This document shows positions 1 through 8,429 of a stretch of 64,000 nt of DNA, one piece after another (positions within the stretch are counted from its first letter, which is position 1; every line of letters begins with the position of its first letter). Source of the stretch: Paenibacillus_AR mesotrionivorans. GTDB taxonomy: Bacteria > Bacillota > Bacilli > Paenibacillales > NBRC-103111. Under the pieces are notes generated by a model. The model ran no database searches. It saw only the letters and a program-made list of their open reading frames with translations, and was not told the origin of the DNA. The DNA lies in NCBI RefSeq assembly GCF_046098205.1, contig NZ_JBJURJ010000014.1, forward strand, positions 166,516 to 230,515, in the 5' to 3' direction. The translations under genes and the position numbers were made by a program.

Positions 1-93
1 AGAAGCGATTAGTTCGATCTTATCCCGCTGGCGGTTCAACTCCAAATTCATAGCTTCCAGCACTTTCGGGTCAGCCTTGCGCAAATTTTCCAT
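1..93 (-). CDS. glyA: Serine hydroxymethyltransferase, N-terminal end only
   Basis: The first 31 codons of a leftward gene, cut by the window edge. The reading starts MENLRKADPKVLEAMNLE and continues to ...KIELIAS, which matches the conserved N-terminus of bacterial GlyA, where ELIASEN is near-invariant. GlyA interconverts serine and glycine using PLP and tetrahydrofolate in the cytosol and supplies one-carbon units. The ATG is preceded by a GGAGAG-like ribosome-binding site. Its place just after ywlG and rpiB is the usual order in Bacillales (rpiB-ywlG-glyA). Only the start is visible, so nothing can be said about catalytic residues. Confidence 0.93.
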   Translation of the reverse strand, partial: MENLRKADPKVLEAMNLELNRQRDKIELIAS

Positions 94-131
94 GGTTACA
101 CTCTCCTTATTGGTTATCCCGGACACACCGG

Positions 132-767
132 TTAATCGCAATTTCCGTCTTCCTGCCGCGTTACCGCGCTGTACACCGCCCGTTCGCCGCCGATCAGCTT
201 CGGCCGGGTGTAGGCCATCTGCAGGTGGGCATGCCCCAGCATCCGCACGCTTGGACGCACCGGGACCGCAACCGGCCGCAGATGCATGCCGATGAGGGTG
301 CCCCCGATGTCCAGTCCTGCGTGGGCCCGCACCGCCTCCACCACCACCGGATCCTTGAAGGTCCGGTAGGCGTAAGCCGCCATGGAGCCTCCCGCCTTGG
401 GCACCGGCACTACGGATACTGGCTCCAAGAGGGGGTAAAGCGCAAGCGCCTCCCGCTCCATCACCAGCGCCCGGTTCAGATGCTCGCAGCATTGGAACAC
501 CGGATAGAAGCCCGTCTGTTCCCTGGCGCGGCGCACCCCTTCGAAGATCTCCCGGGCTACACGCTCCGTGCCCTGAGTGCCGATCCGGTAACCCAGCACC
601 TCGCTGGTGCTGGTGCCGATGACCAACAATTGGCCCCGGCGTAGCCCGCCTGCCTGTGCCAGCTCCAGCAGCACCGTCTCCACGGTGCCGGCCATACCCG
701 CATAGAAATCATCGGACTCTGTCCCGGGCCCGCCGCCGTTCTCCAACGGCTTTAGCTCCTCCGTCAT
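132..767 (-). CDS. ywlG: TIGR01440/UPF0340 family protein (YwlG-like)
   Basis: A 211-residue protein of unknown biochemical function, matching the YwlG family by length, content and position. Recognisable stretches are LLVIGTSTSEVLGYRIGT near residue 50 and VPKAGGSMAAYAYR near residue 125. The chosen ATG follows GGGGAGGTG at a normal distance; an ATG seven codons upstream overlaps that ribosome-binding site and is less likely. It sits between rpiB (27-bp gap) and glyA (38-bp gap), as in Bacillus, so the three are probably co-transcribed. No membrane segment or signal peptide is seen. The family assignment is by memory of conserved sequence and synteny. Confidence 0.85.
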   Translation of the reverse strand: MTEELKPLENGGGPGTESDDFYAGMAGTVETVLLELAQAGGLRRGQLLVIGTSTSEVLGYRIGTQGTERVAREIFEGVRRAREQTGFYPVFQCCEHLNRALVMEREALALYPLLEPVSVVPVPKAGGSMAAYAYRTFKDPVVVEAVRAHAGLDIGGTLIGMHLRPVAVPVRPSVRMLGHAHLQMAYTRPKLIGGERAVYSAVTRQEDGNCD

Positions 768-794
768 CCGGATGCACCTCCCCTTCAAGCAGGC

Positions 795-1238
795 TTATTT
801 GCCTTCCAGCCGCATCGCCTTTTCAATCCGGCCGATGTGACGCTCCCCTTGGGAAAATTCGGTATCCAGCCAGACCTTAACAATCTCTTGGGCAACCCCC
901 GGACCGATGACGCGTTCGCCCATGGCCAGCACATTGGTATCGTTATGCTCTCTGGTGGCCTTGGCCGAAAACAGATCATGCACAAGCGCACAGCGGATGC
1001 CCTTCACCTTGTTGGCGGCAATGCTCATGCCAATGCCGGTGCCGCAGATGAGAATGCCCCGGTCCGCAGCGCCGGAAGCCACCTGCTCACATACCTTCTC
1101 GGCATAATCGGGGTAATCCACGGAGTCGCCGCAGGTGCAGCCGAAATCCTCCACCTGGTGCCCCCATTGGCCCAGCAGCTCCTTCAATTCATCCTTCAGC
1201 CGGAATCCGGCGTGATCCGCTCCCATGGCGATTTTCAT
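795..1238 (-). CDS. rpiB: Ribose-5-phosphate isomerase B
   Basis: 147 residues, full length for the RpiB/LacAB family. It interconverts ribose 5-phosphate and ribulose 5-phosphate in the pentose phosphate pathway. The N-terminus MKIAMGADHAGFRLK carries the GADHAG phosphate-binding motif, and the active-site loop is ILICGTGIGMSIAANK around residues 62-77, with the catalytic Cys in ICGTG. HDLFSAKATREHNDTNVLAMGERVIG is the typical second half. The ATG follows AAGGAAGG. It lies between ywlE and ywlG, the standard Bacillales order, and a terminator-like hairpin upstream suggests its own promoter. Confidence 0.95.
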   Translation of the reverse strand: MKIAMGADHAGFRLKDELKELLGQWGHQVEDFGCTCGDSVDYPDYAEKVCEQVASGAADRGILICGTGIGMSIAANKVKGIRCALVHDLFSAKATREHNDTNVLAMGERVIGPGVAQEIVKVWLDTEFSQGERHIGRIEKAMRLEGK

Positions 1239-1313
1239 CGAATCGTCCTTCCTTTCATGTCAAATATCCTTATTATACCTCACCCTCCCGAAAAAGAAAT
1301 CCATGGCGCCGTA

Positions 1314-1366
1314 CAAAAAAAGAGCAGAGCAAAAAGCGCGTACACGCTTCATGCTTGCTCTTGCCC
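1314..1366 (-). terminator. Intrinsic terminator after ywlE
   Basis: Read on the minus strand, a GC-containing stem (AGAGCAAG... pairing with ...TTGCTCTGCTCTT) is followed by a run of seven T. It lies 3' of ywlE and 5' of rpiB, so it should end the ywlE transcript and separate it from rpiB. Confidence 0.5.
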
Positions 1367-1512
1367 AGGCGACCGGCCGGTATCCGCAGTGCTCCATTGT
1401 GGTTGCTCCACTCGTCGCCAGTCACACTGCAGTTTAAAGTTATTCTTATCATAACGGATGACACCGCTGCTGTAAAGGCACAACCGCCGTGGGAAATCCT
1501 TTGGACTACGGC

Positions 1513-2103
1513 TCAGGCTCCAGCCTTCAGCCGGCTGATCAGCCGGGCCAGGGCTTCCTCGATTTCATGGGCCGTTTCCTCATAGTCCCGCTTGGACCCG
1601 CCGAAGGGATCGGCAATATCGAAGTCAGGGGCAGCCAAATGCAGGCGCACCAGACGCTCCCGCTCCTCGGTAGTAATGGGCTGGCCCAAGGACTTCTTCA
1701 GCTCCAGCTCGGATTGAAGGGCGGCCCGCTCCTCCAGCACACCCAAGCGGAATGGATCGTCCATGGTATATTCCTTCAGGGTGTACACCTTCTCCACCGC
1801 GTCGGGATGTGCGGCGATCACCTGCTGCTTGTGGAACATGGTCATGGTGAGGATCAAATCCGCCCAGCGGATCTCCTCCTTGCGCAGATAACGGGAGGTC
1901 CCCATTCCCTCCCCCGCCCCCTTCTTGTGCAGGATCTCCTCGGAATGGCGGGATACGGGTGCTCCGTCATGCGCCGTAACGCCGGCAGAGCGGACCTCCA
2001 GAGACAAACCCTCCCGTTTGGCCATCATCCGGCACAGCCCCTCGGCCATCGGGCTTCTGCAGGTGTTGCCCGTACAAACGAAAAGGATACGTGTGATAGC
2101 CAC
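1513..2103 (-). CDS. ywlE: Low-molecular-weight phosphatase, probable protein-arginine phosphatase YwlE
   Basis: 196 residues. The N-terminus ILFVCTGNTCRSPMAEG holds the C-x4-C-R P-loop of low-molecular-weight phosphatases. The Thr in GNTCRS is the residue that, in the characterised YwlE family, gives preference for phospho-arginine over phospho-tyrosine. The distal acid is in DPFGGS near residue 167. YwlE reverses McsB protein-arginine phosphorylation in the stress response. It is longer than B. subtilis YwlE (about 150), with extra sequence in the middle. The GTG start follows AGGAGG. It is flanked by mntP and rpiB, as in Bacillus. Confidence 0.9.
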   Translation of the reverse strand: MAITRILFVCTGNTCRSPMAEGLCRMMAKREGLSLEVRSAGVTAHDGAPVSRHSEEILHKKGAGEGMGTSRYLRKEEIRWADLILTMTMFHKQQVIAAHPDAVEKVYTLKEYTMDDPFRLGVLEERAALQSELELKKSLGQPITTEERERLVRLHLAAPDFDIADPFGGSKRDYEETAHEIEEALARLISRLKAGA

Positions 2104-2117
2104 CGGAAAAACCTCCT

Positions 2118-2204
2118 AAAAGTTTTTCGCCAGAAAAACTGGCTTCGTAAGGATACGCTAGGTTTTTTTGTGCCAGCAAAAAAATTGGCTTCGTAAGCAT
2201 GTGC
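2118..2204. repeat. Two imperfect tandem copies of a ~42-bp repeat
   Basis: Between ywlE and mntP the stretch TTTTTCGCCAG, an A-rich run, then TTGGCTTCGTAAG or CTGGCTTCGTAAG appears twice in tandem (about 2118-2158 and 2162-2204), differing at several bases. The core GCCAG...CTGGCTTCGTAAG contains a short inverted repeat, so each unit could fold. No gene lies within it. Confidence 0.6.
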
Positions 2205-2237
2205 TTTTATTTTGGCGCCATGCTGTTGCCATTTATT

Positions 2238-2798
2238 TTACATGAGGAAGCGGATGCCGAACAAGAGCAGAATGAGCCCGCCCAGCGCTTCCCCGTATTC
2301 GCCTACCCAGGCGCCCACCCGGCGGCCCAGCAGCAGCCCCAGCACCGACATGAGCCCGCCGAAAAAACCGAAGATCAGCACCGTCAGGGCGATATCCGAG
2401 GAAAACATCCCCAGGGACAGGCCCACACTGAACGAATCGATGCTCACCATCAGGGCAAACAGCAGGATGCCCCAGAAGCTCTTCTGGTCCAGCACCACTG
2501 AAGAGCTGCCCCGCAAAGCGCTGTACAGCATATGGGCTCCAAGCACAACCAGCAGAGCCCCCCCGGCGGTTGTGGCCACATTGCCCAGCAGGGAGCTCAC
2601 GTAATTTCCCATGAACATGCCCATCAAGGGCATCAGAATATGAAAAAGTCCGATGACAAAGCTGACCTTGGCAATATTCACCAACCGGATGCCGCGAAGT
2701 CCCATTCCGATTCCCATGGAAAAGGCGTCCATCCCCAGAGCTATTGCCATCATCACAATGGTTATCAATTGTCCCAGCTCAACAAAACCCCAATACAA
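2238..2798 (-). CDS. mntP: Manganese efflux pump MntP (YwlD-like)
   Basis: 186 residues with six predicted hydrophobic helices, the size and architecture of MntP (DUF204). The paired family motifs are visible: ALGMDAFSMGIGMG near residues 20-33 and ALMVSIDSFSVGLSLG near residues 115-130. The Asp residues in these motifs are known to be required for Mn2+ export. It sits in the membrane and protects against manganese excess. The start is a TTG after GGAGGGAT with short spacing, so it is less certain than most. It lies between sua5 and ywlE. No yybP-ykoY manganese riboswitch fits in the 64-bp upstream gap. Confidence 0.92.
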   Translation of the reverse strand: MYWGFVELGQLITIVMMAIALGMDAFSMGIGMGLRGIRLVNIAKVSFVIGLFHILMPLMGMFMGNYVSSLLGNVATTAGGALLVVLGAHMLYSALRGSSSVVLDQKSFWGILLFALMVSIDSFSVGLSLGMFSSDIALTVLIFGFFGGLMSVLGLLLGRRVGAWVGEYGEALGGLILLLFGIRFLM

Positions 2799-2862
2799 TG
2801 CCGATCCCTCCTGTCCGCATACTCCCTTACTTACTGTATGCGGACAACCGTGGGATCATGTC

Positions 2863-3966
2863 CTAAACCTCCAGCACCCGGCCTCCCGCTGCCTTCCGCA
2901 GGCGGTTCATAATCGCCAGGCCGATCTCCTCCTCGGGGTACCCTTCGGCAAAAGCACAACCAATCCCCGCCTCATCCATCCGGCGCAGGGCGGCGAACAG
3001 TCCGGCGGCAGCGGCGGACAGGTCCCCGAGGGAACCGCAGGGGATAACCAGATCTGCCGCCTCGCGGTACAATGACGCATGCTCCTCGGGAGCCAGCACG
3101 GCAGTTTTTTCCCCGTTCCCGCGGGCATCGTCCAACCCCCGGCGGATCGCCTCCGCCACTGCAGAGACATCGCTCCCCTGCACAATAGTCAGCCGGGCCT
3201 GCGGCGCATAGTGGGTGTACTTCATCCCCGGCGCCCGGGGGCGGAAGGTTTCCACACCACCGCCCTCCGATACAGACGAGGCACCCTCCGCCCTCTCCGG
3301 GCGGCCTTCGCCCTTGACAACAGGGGCACCGGAAACCTCCGCCAGCTGGCGCAGCGTAATGCCTCCCGGCCGGAGCACATGGACCCGGCCTTCCGCATCC
3401 ACCTGTACCACCGTGGATTCCAGCCCGACGCCTGTGGCGCCACCATCCAGCAGCCCGTCGATCCGGCCGTCCAGATCCTCCCGGACATGCTCCGCCAGGG
3501 TGGGACTGGGCCGGCCGGAGCGGTTGGCACTGGGAGCCGCCACCGGGCAGCCGGAGGCCCGGATCAGGGAAAGCGCCACCGGATGGTCCGGCATCCGGAT
3601 GCCCACCGTGTCCAGACCCGCCGTCACCAGCGGGGACAGCACGCCCGGACGGCTGGGCAGCACCAGGGTCAACGGTCCCGGCCAGAAGGCCTCAGCCAAC
3701 CTCCGGGACACCGGATCTACCGCAAGAGCCAGCTCCTCCAGCATGCCCATCCCGGCAATATGGACGATCAGGGGATTGTCCGAGGGACGGCCTTTGGCGG
3801 TGAAGATGCCCTCCACCGCCTGTGATTGGCGGGCGTCCGCCCCCAACCCGTATACCGTTTCCGTGGGAAACGCCACCAGCTTGCCCTGGCGCAGCAGCTC
3901 CGCCGCCTCTTGAACCGCACCCGACTCCGGAGAGCAATCCGGCGGGACTTGCCAATACTTGGTCAT
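2863..3966 (-). CDS. ywlC: L-threonylcarbamoyladenylate synthase (Sua5/YwlC type)
   Basis: 367 residues: an N-terminal YrdC/TsaC domain (about 20-205) followed by a Sua5 C-terminal domain (about 235-365), the long form typical of Bacillus YwlC. It makes threonylcarbamoyl-AMP from threonine, bicarbonate and ATP for the t6A37 modification of ANN-decoding tRNAs. Motifs seen: GKLVAFPTETVYGLGADA, KGRPSDNPLIVHI, and GCPVAAPSANRSGRPSPT. The ATG at 3966 is preceded in frame by an adjacent GTG, and either could start the gene because the ribosome-binding site is weak. Its position between spoIIR and mntP matches B. subtilis. Confidence 0.94.
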   Translation of the reverse strand: MTKYWQVPPDCSPESGAVQEAAELLRQGKLVAFPTETVYGLGADARQSQAVEGIFTAKGRPSDNPLIVHIAGMGMLEELALAVDPVSRRLAEAFWPGPLTLVLPSRPGVLSPLVTAGLDTVGIRMPDHPVALSLIRASGCPVAAPSANRSGRPSPTLAEHVREDLDGRIDGLLDGGATGVGLESTVVQVDAEGRVHVLRPGGITLRQLAEVSGAPVVKGEGRPERAEGASSVSEGGGVETFRPRAPGMKYTHYAPQARLTIVQGSDVSAVAEAIRRGLDDARGNGEKTAVLAPEEHASLYREAADLVIPCGSLGDLSAAAAGLFAALRRMDEAGIGCAFAEGYPEEEIGLAIMNRLRKAAGGRVLEV

Positions 3967-4070
3967 CACATTCGCTCATTTCTCATTTTGGATTGATGCC
4001 ATTATAGCGCCAACGGAGGCAGCTTGTCACGGCCGCCTCCGTCTGCAATCCATATCCTCACGCCCATCCT

Positions 4071-4790
4071 TTAAGCGAATAAGCTCTTCACCTTGTCCCA
4101 CAGGTAGAAGCGCACCTTCTTCTTTCCGGTGCCTTCCCCCGCATCCACCGTGTCCTTTTCTGCAGAGGCCTGCTTGACGGTTTTCCCGGAGAGGGAGGGT
4201 TTAGCCTTGTCCACACTGGCGGTCTGTTTTTTCACGGCCTCCATCTTGGCCTTCTCTTCAGGGGAACGGCTGCTTGCAGGCACGGCCTCCCCCTTTTCCC
4301 CATCCACAAAGCACAGGGCAGGAAACAGCACGCACCACCAGTTTTGCCCGGCGCCTTGGCCGATGGTGACCCGGAGCGCCTCATAATCGCCGGCCGGATA
4401 CACCTTGTTGCCGTACATTTTGGCAGGAAAGGGGACTACCCCCAGCTCTACCTGATGCGAATATGTATAACCGTAGCGGGCGAGCTCCCGTTCTACCACC
4501 TGGGAGAGCTCAGGCAGCTTGGCGCGGATGAGAATGCGGGCGTCTTCCAGATTATCCGGGTCTAGCACCCAGCCGTTCATTTCCTCCACAATCGCATCGC
4601 GGACATGCCGCTTCAAAACCTGATCCTCCGGGGAATCGGAGTTGGCCAGAATACGCAGCCGGATGGATTCCTGGGGAATGACCGCATCCACCACGGCAGC
4701 CTGTGCCCGGTTATGCTCCCATGTAACCAACAGAAAGATAAGTGCCAATGCCAGATAAATGGATGATGTCCAGGAATACCGTTTAACCAT
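4071..4790 (-). CDS. spoIIR: Stage II sporulation protein R
   Basis: 239 residues with a single N-terminal hydrophobic segment (SIYLALALIFLLVTW) acting as a signal or anchor. The body starts with IPQESIRLRILANSDSPEDQ, the hallmark of SpoIIR. In Bacillus this protein is made in the forespore under sigma-F, exported to the intermembrane space, and triggers SpoIIGA to process pro-sigma-E. The C-terminal ~70 residues are a Lys/Ser/Glu-rich low-complexity tail not obvious in short homologues, followed by a basic-aromatic end. It follows prmC/prfA in order, interrupted here by an HD-GYP gene on the other strand. Its presence shows the organism forms endospores. Confidence 0.93.
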   Translation of the reverse strand: MVKRYSWTSSIYLALALIFLLVTWEHNRAQAAVVDAVIPQESIRLRILANSDSPEDQVLKRHVRDAIVEEMNGWVLDPDNLEDARILIRAKLPELSQVVERELARYGYTYSHQVELGVVPFPAKMYGNKVYPAGDYEALRVTIGQGAGQNWWCVLFPALCFVDGEKGEAVPASSRSPEEKAKMEAVKKQTASVDKAKPSLSGKTVKQASAEKDTVDAGEGTGKKKVRFYLWDKVKSLFA

Positions 4791-4904
4791 GCCGCCTCAT
4801 TCCTTTGCTATAAGCTTCTATGGCATCAGTATGTCCTCTGAAACTATCATTTATACATGGCCGCTCCAAAATACTAGAGTCTGTTTACATGTAAGCGCCA
4901 AACA

Positions 4905-5090
4905 ATGTATGCTATTGAGCCATTTCGCCCCATTTTCACCGGATAGCATACCTAAAATGATTGCTATTCCTCTATTTCCGGCGTTGTAGAAGCTCATTTC
5001 TTCATATAGCATACATTTTGTGTATGCTATTTTAAGTTTTGGCCCCCTATTTTCGAAATAGCATACTTTTGCTGTTCGCTATCATTCCCG
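4905..5090. repeat. Intergenic array of inverted TATGCTATT / AATAGCATA motifs
   Basis: The 450-bp gap between spoIIR and the HD-GYP gene holds at least five copies of the motif GTATGCTAT or its reverse complement: near 4908-4916, 4943-4951, 5006-5014, 5022-5030 and 5057-5066. Neighbouring copies face each other and can form hairpins. The nearby words ATTGCTATT (~4960) and GTTCGCTATC (~5083) look like decayed copies. No convincing reading frame is seen. The rest of the gap (5100-5240) holds nothing recognisable. Confidence 0.7.
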
Positions 5091-5243
5091 GTTATTATCC
5101 ATCCGCCCATCCCCGCTCCCACCCTACCCTCAACCCAAGGATCCCCCCCACCCCATCATGCTTGAAAAAAACAGGCCTTCTTCCATTATGATACATTCAG
5201 CCCATGTTCCTTCCTGCGTTACCCGCTATAATGAAATTGTCGA

Positions 5244-6284
5244 ATGTTGTACATTTTTCGGGCTGAGGTGGCGCAATTGGAGGAGCTGACAGGGCAACGA
5301 CTGAAGCATGACATCATAACCGGCACCGGCATGGTCCTGGTGCCCGCCGGCACCGTATTGAACCAGGAGCACCTCCGGCTGCTCCGGTTGCACCGGATTT
5401 CCGCAGAGGAGCTGCGCTTCTCCGAGGAGCGGCCGCAGCCCATGTTCCCCACGGCCGAAACCGTCAAACAAGCGGCAGATTATTCGAAGCATATGTTCCA
5501 GCAGATCCGGTTGAAGAAGAAGATACCGCTCCTGGACATCAAGCATGAATTTATTCCCTTGGTTCGCCAGGCGGCGGAGGACCCAGACCTGTTCCGGCTC
5601 TTCGAGACGGTGCGGGCGAAGGATGAGTATACCCACCAGCATAATGTGGGCGTCAGCGTCCTCTCCACCATGCTGGGCAAATGGTGCAAGCTGGATGAGC
5701 AGGAGCTGAATCTTCTGGCCTTGGGCGCGACCCTTCATGACGTAGGCAAAATCCGCATCCCTGACGACATCCTCAACAAACCCGGCAAGCTGACGGCCAG
5801 CGAATTTGAGGAGATGAAGCGCCATACCATATACGGTTACGAAATGCTGAAGGAAGTAGTAGGGCTGAACCCCCGGGTAGCGTTTATGGCCCTGCAGCAC
5901 CATGAGCGGGACGATGGCAGCGGTTATCCCTTGAAGCTGAAGGGTCCCCAAATTGACAAGCTCAGCCGGATCGTGGCGGTGGCCGACGTTTTCCATGCCA
6001 TGTCATCCAACCGGCCTTATCATACGCCCCTGCCGTTCCATGAGCTCATCAGCCAGATGCGGCTGGGCATCTTCGGGGAGCTGGACCCCCACATGGTCTC
6101 CCTGTTTCTCAAAAATCTCCTGGGCAGCATGATCGGCAAGCAGGTGCTCCTGTCCGACGGACGGTATGGCGAGGTTGTTTATATCAATCCCCATGAGGAA
6201 ACCTATCCCCTGGTGAAGGTGGACAACCTATTTGTAGACCTGAGCCGGGAACGGAATCTGCGGATCAGCAAAATCATCATATAA
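5244..6284 (+). CDS. HD-GYP domain protein, probable cyclic-di-GMP phosphodiesterase
   Basis: 346 residues, no membrane segments. An N-terminal ~95-residue region of the kind often found before HD-GYP domains is followed by the HD-GYP domain (about 115-300). It carries the first His in DEYTHQHNVGV, the metal-binding pair in LGATLHDVGKIRIPDDIL near 165, and HHERDDGSGYP near 219-229. In active family members this domain hydrolyses c-di-GMP. The start is uncertain: the ATG at 5244 has no clear ribosome-binding site, and GTG 5268 is an alternative. It is one of only a few rightward genes in the left 13 kb. A second c-di-GMP component, the riboswitch-PilZ unit, lies 6.5 kb away. Confidence 0.88.
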   Translation: MLYIFRAEVAQLEELTGQRLKHDIITGTGMVLVPAGTVLNQEHLRLLRLHRISAEELRFSEERPQPMFPTAETVKQAADYSKHMFQQIRLKKKIPLLDIKHEFIPLVRQAAEDPDLFRLFETVRAKDEYTHQHNVGVSVLSTMLGKWCKLDEQELNLLALGATLHDVGKIRIPDDILNKPGKLTASEFEEMKRHTIYGYEMLKEVVGLNPRVAFMALQHHERDDGSGYPLKLKGPQIDKLSRIVAVADVFHAMSSNRPYHTPLPFHELISQMRLGIFGELDPHMVSLFLKNLLGSMIGKQVLLSDGRYGEVVYINPHEETYPLVKVDNLFVDLSRERNLRISKIII

Positions 6285-6310
6285 TCGTGCAGCGGCGGAA
6301 CTGCCCCACA

Positions 6311-6376
6311 TGCCAAAAAAAGCCCCCTTACCGGCAAACCCCAACGGGGCGCTTCCGGCAGGAAGGCTTTTCTTTT
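6311..6376. terminator. Hairpin between convergent HD-GYP gene and prmC
   Basis: An A-run, an imperfect stem (AAGCC...CCGG with CCGG...GGCTT) and a T-rich run lie between the two converging genes, so it could terminate both. The stem contains internal mismatches. Confidence 0.4.
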
Positions 6377-6399
6377 CTAAAATAGTATCGATCAGTCCC

Positions 6400-7287
6400 T
6401 TAGTCCCTTTCGGCCAGCACATGCCGTTCAATTCCCGCCAGGTCCTTCACTATGCCCACACGGTCAAAAACTCCCAGCTCCCGCAGCAGAGCAGCCACGT
6501 CAGGGGCCTGGCCCATGCCTACCTCGAAGCCGACCAATCTCGGCTTAACCGGCTGCGAAGCCAACTGCTCCGTCAACCTGCGGTAGAAGTCCAGTCCGTC
6601 GTCGCCCCCGTCAAGCGCCAGGTGGGGCTCGAAATCCCGCACCTCCCGCTGCAGGTCGGGCAGGTCGCTGCTTTTGATGTAGGGCGGGTTGGAGATCACA
6701 ATATCCGGAGAAAGCCCCGCGGCATAAACAGGAGCCAGCAAATCCCCCTCCAGGAAGCGGATCCGTCCGGCGGCACCGTTCAGCTCGGCATTCCGTCGCG
6801 CCAGCTGGAGAGCCGTGTCGGAGATATCCACCGCGGCAATCTCCCAAGACGGGCAGTGAACCGCCAGAGTCACCGGAATGACCCCGCTCCCTGTTCCGAT
6901 GTCAACCGCCAAGGGCTGCCGTCCGCTTCCCTCCGGCCACAGGCGTTTTCCCCGGTACATGATCTCCTGCACCAGAATTTCCGTCTCCGGACGGGGAATC
7001 AGCACCGCCGGAGCAACCTGGAAGGTCAGCCCGTAGAAGCCCTCCGACCCGATAATGTACTGTACCGGCTCCCCGCCTGCGCGGCGGGACAGCAGCCGCT
7101 GCCAATCCAGCTCCAGGTCCTCCGGGAACGGGTCCTGCCAGTTCAGGTACAGCCTGGTTCTGGACCAGCCCAGCAGATGCTCCAGCAGAAGCTGCCCGTT
7201 CTGGGCCGGCTCATCCACCCCATGCCGCTTCAAAAAAGAGGAAGCCTCTACATAGGCTTCCCGGATTGTTTTTCCTGTTGCGTCCAT
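6400..7287 (-). CDS. prmC: Release factor glutamine N5-methyltransferase
   Basis: 295 residues. The N-terminal helical release-factor-binding part (1-85) is followed by a class I SAM methyltransferase domain with AVDIGTGSGVIPVTLA (~115-130) and the catalytic NPPYI motif (~188-192). It methylates the Gln of the GGQ motif of release factors 1 and 2. The ATG overlaps the stop codon of prfA (TAATG), so the two are translationally coupled and the enzyme is made with its substrate. The C-terminus reads GIVKDLAGIERHVLAE, typical of the family. Confidence 0.96.
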   Translation of the reverse strand: MDATGKTIREAYVEASSFLKRHGVDEPAQNGQLLLEHLLGWSRTRLYLNWQDPFPEDLELDWQRLLSRRAGGEPVQYIIGSEGFYGLTFQVAPAVLIPRPETEILVQEIMYRGKRLWPEGSGRQPLAVDIGTGSGVIPVTLAVHCPSWEIAAVDISDTALQLARRNAELNGAAGRIRFLEGDLLAPVYAAGLSPDIVISNPPYIKSSDLPDLQREVRDFEPHLALDGGDDGLDFYRRLTEQLASQPVKPRLVGFEVGMGQAPDVAALLRELGVFDRVGIVKDLAGIERHVLAERD

Positions 7288-8360
7288 TAAGCGGACTCCC
7301 CTTTATCCAGCTGATCCGTTTGACTGGCGATGGTCAAGGCGGAGATAATCTCCTCCATATCACCGTTCAGCACGGAATCCAGCCGGTGCAGCGTTAGGCC
7401 GATCCGGTGGTCGGTTACCCGGCTTTGCGGATAATTATAGGTTCTGATCCGCTCGCTCCGGTCGCCGGTGCCCACCTTGCTCTTGCGCTCTGCGCCCATT
7501 TTTTCCATTTCCTCTTGCATGAACTTGTCGTAAATCCGGGCACGCAGCACCTGCAGCGCCATTTCCTTATTGGAGTTCTGCGACTTGCCGTCCTGGCATG
7601 TTGCCACAATCCCAGTCGGGACGTGGGTGACCCGCACCGCCGACTTGGTGGTGTTAACCGACTGTCCGCCCGCTCCGCTGGAGCAGAAGGTATCTACGCG
7701 GATATCGCTTTCCTTGATCTCCACTTCGATTTCCTCCGCCTCCGGCAGCACGGCTACCGTAGAGGTAGAGGTATGGATCCGTCCACCCGATTCCGTGGCG
7801 GGAATCCGCTGCACCCGGTGGGCGCCGCTTTCGAACTTTAGCTTGCTGTACGCGCCTTTGCCGGAAATCATGAAGATAACTTCCTTAAACCCGCCCAGAT
7901 CATTCAAGCTGGCTTCCAGAATGTTGGTTTTCCAACCCTGGGCATCCGCGAATTTGGTGTACATCCGGTAGAGGTCGGCAGCGAACAGGGCTGCTTCGTC
8001 ACCGCCTGCGGCGCCGCGGATTTCCACAATGACGTTTTTGTCGTCGTTGGGGTCCTTAGGCAGCATCAGCACCTTGATGCGCTCCTCCAGCTCTTCCTTG
8101 CGGCCAGCCAGTTCATCAATCTCCAGCTTGACCATTTCCTTCATTTCATCGTCCAGCTTCTCGTTCTGCAACGCCTTTGCATCATCCAACTGGGCACAGA
8201 CAGCCTTGTATTCATTAAACGCTTCATACGTCTCCTGCAAATCCGACTGTTCCTTGGAATACTCCCGAAGCCGCTTGGGATCAGCGGCTACATCCGGGTC
8301 GCATAACAGCTCGCTCAGCTTGTCATACCGGTCGGCAAGAGCCTGAAGTTTGTCCAGCAC
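7287..8360 (-). CDS. prfA: Peptide chain release factor 1
   Basis: 357 residues, full length. The stop-codon-reading PAT tripeptide is in RIPATESGG (~185) and the peptidyl-hydrolysis motif in SSGAGGQSVN (~230). It releases nascent chains at UAA and UAG. A GTG start follows AGGAGGT at ideal spacing. It is immediately followed by prmC with a one-base overlap. Nothing unusual is seen. Confidence 0.98.
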   Translation of the reverse strand: MLDKLQALADRYDKLSELLCDPDVAADPKRLREYSKEQSDLQETYEAFNEYKAVCAQLDDAKALQNEKLDDEMKEMVKLEIDELAGRKEELEERIKVLMLPKDPNDDKNVIVEIRGAAGGDEAALFAADLYRMYTKFADAQGWKTNILEASLNDLGGFKEVIFMISGKGAYSKLKFESGAHRVQRIPATESGGRIHTSTSTVAVLPEAEEIEVEIKESDIRVDTFCSSGAGGQSVNTTKSAVRVTHVPTGIVATCQDGKSQNSNKEMALQVLRARIYDKFMQEEMEKMGAERKSKVGTGDRSERIRTYNYPQSRVTDHRIGLTLHRLDSVLNGDMEEIISALTIASQTDQLDKGESA

Positions 8361-8429
8361 GCGTTACACCTCCTGTAGGTCCGTAATTTCCGTATATTTG
8401 ATCCGGCCAGGCTATGTTGAAGACATGCC

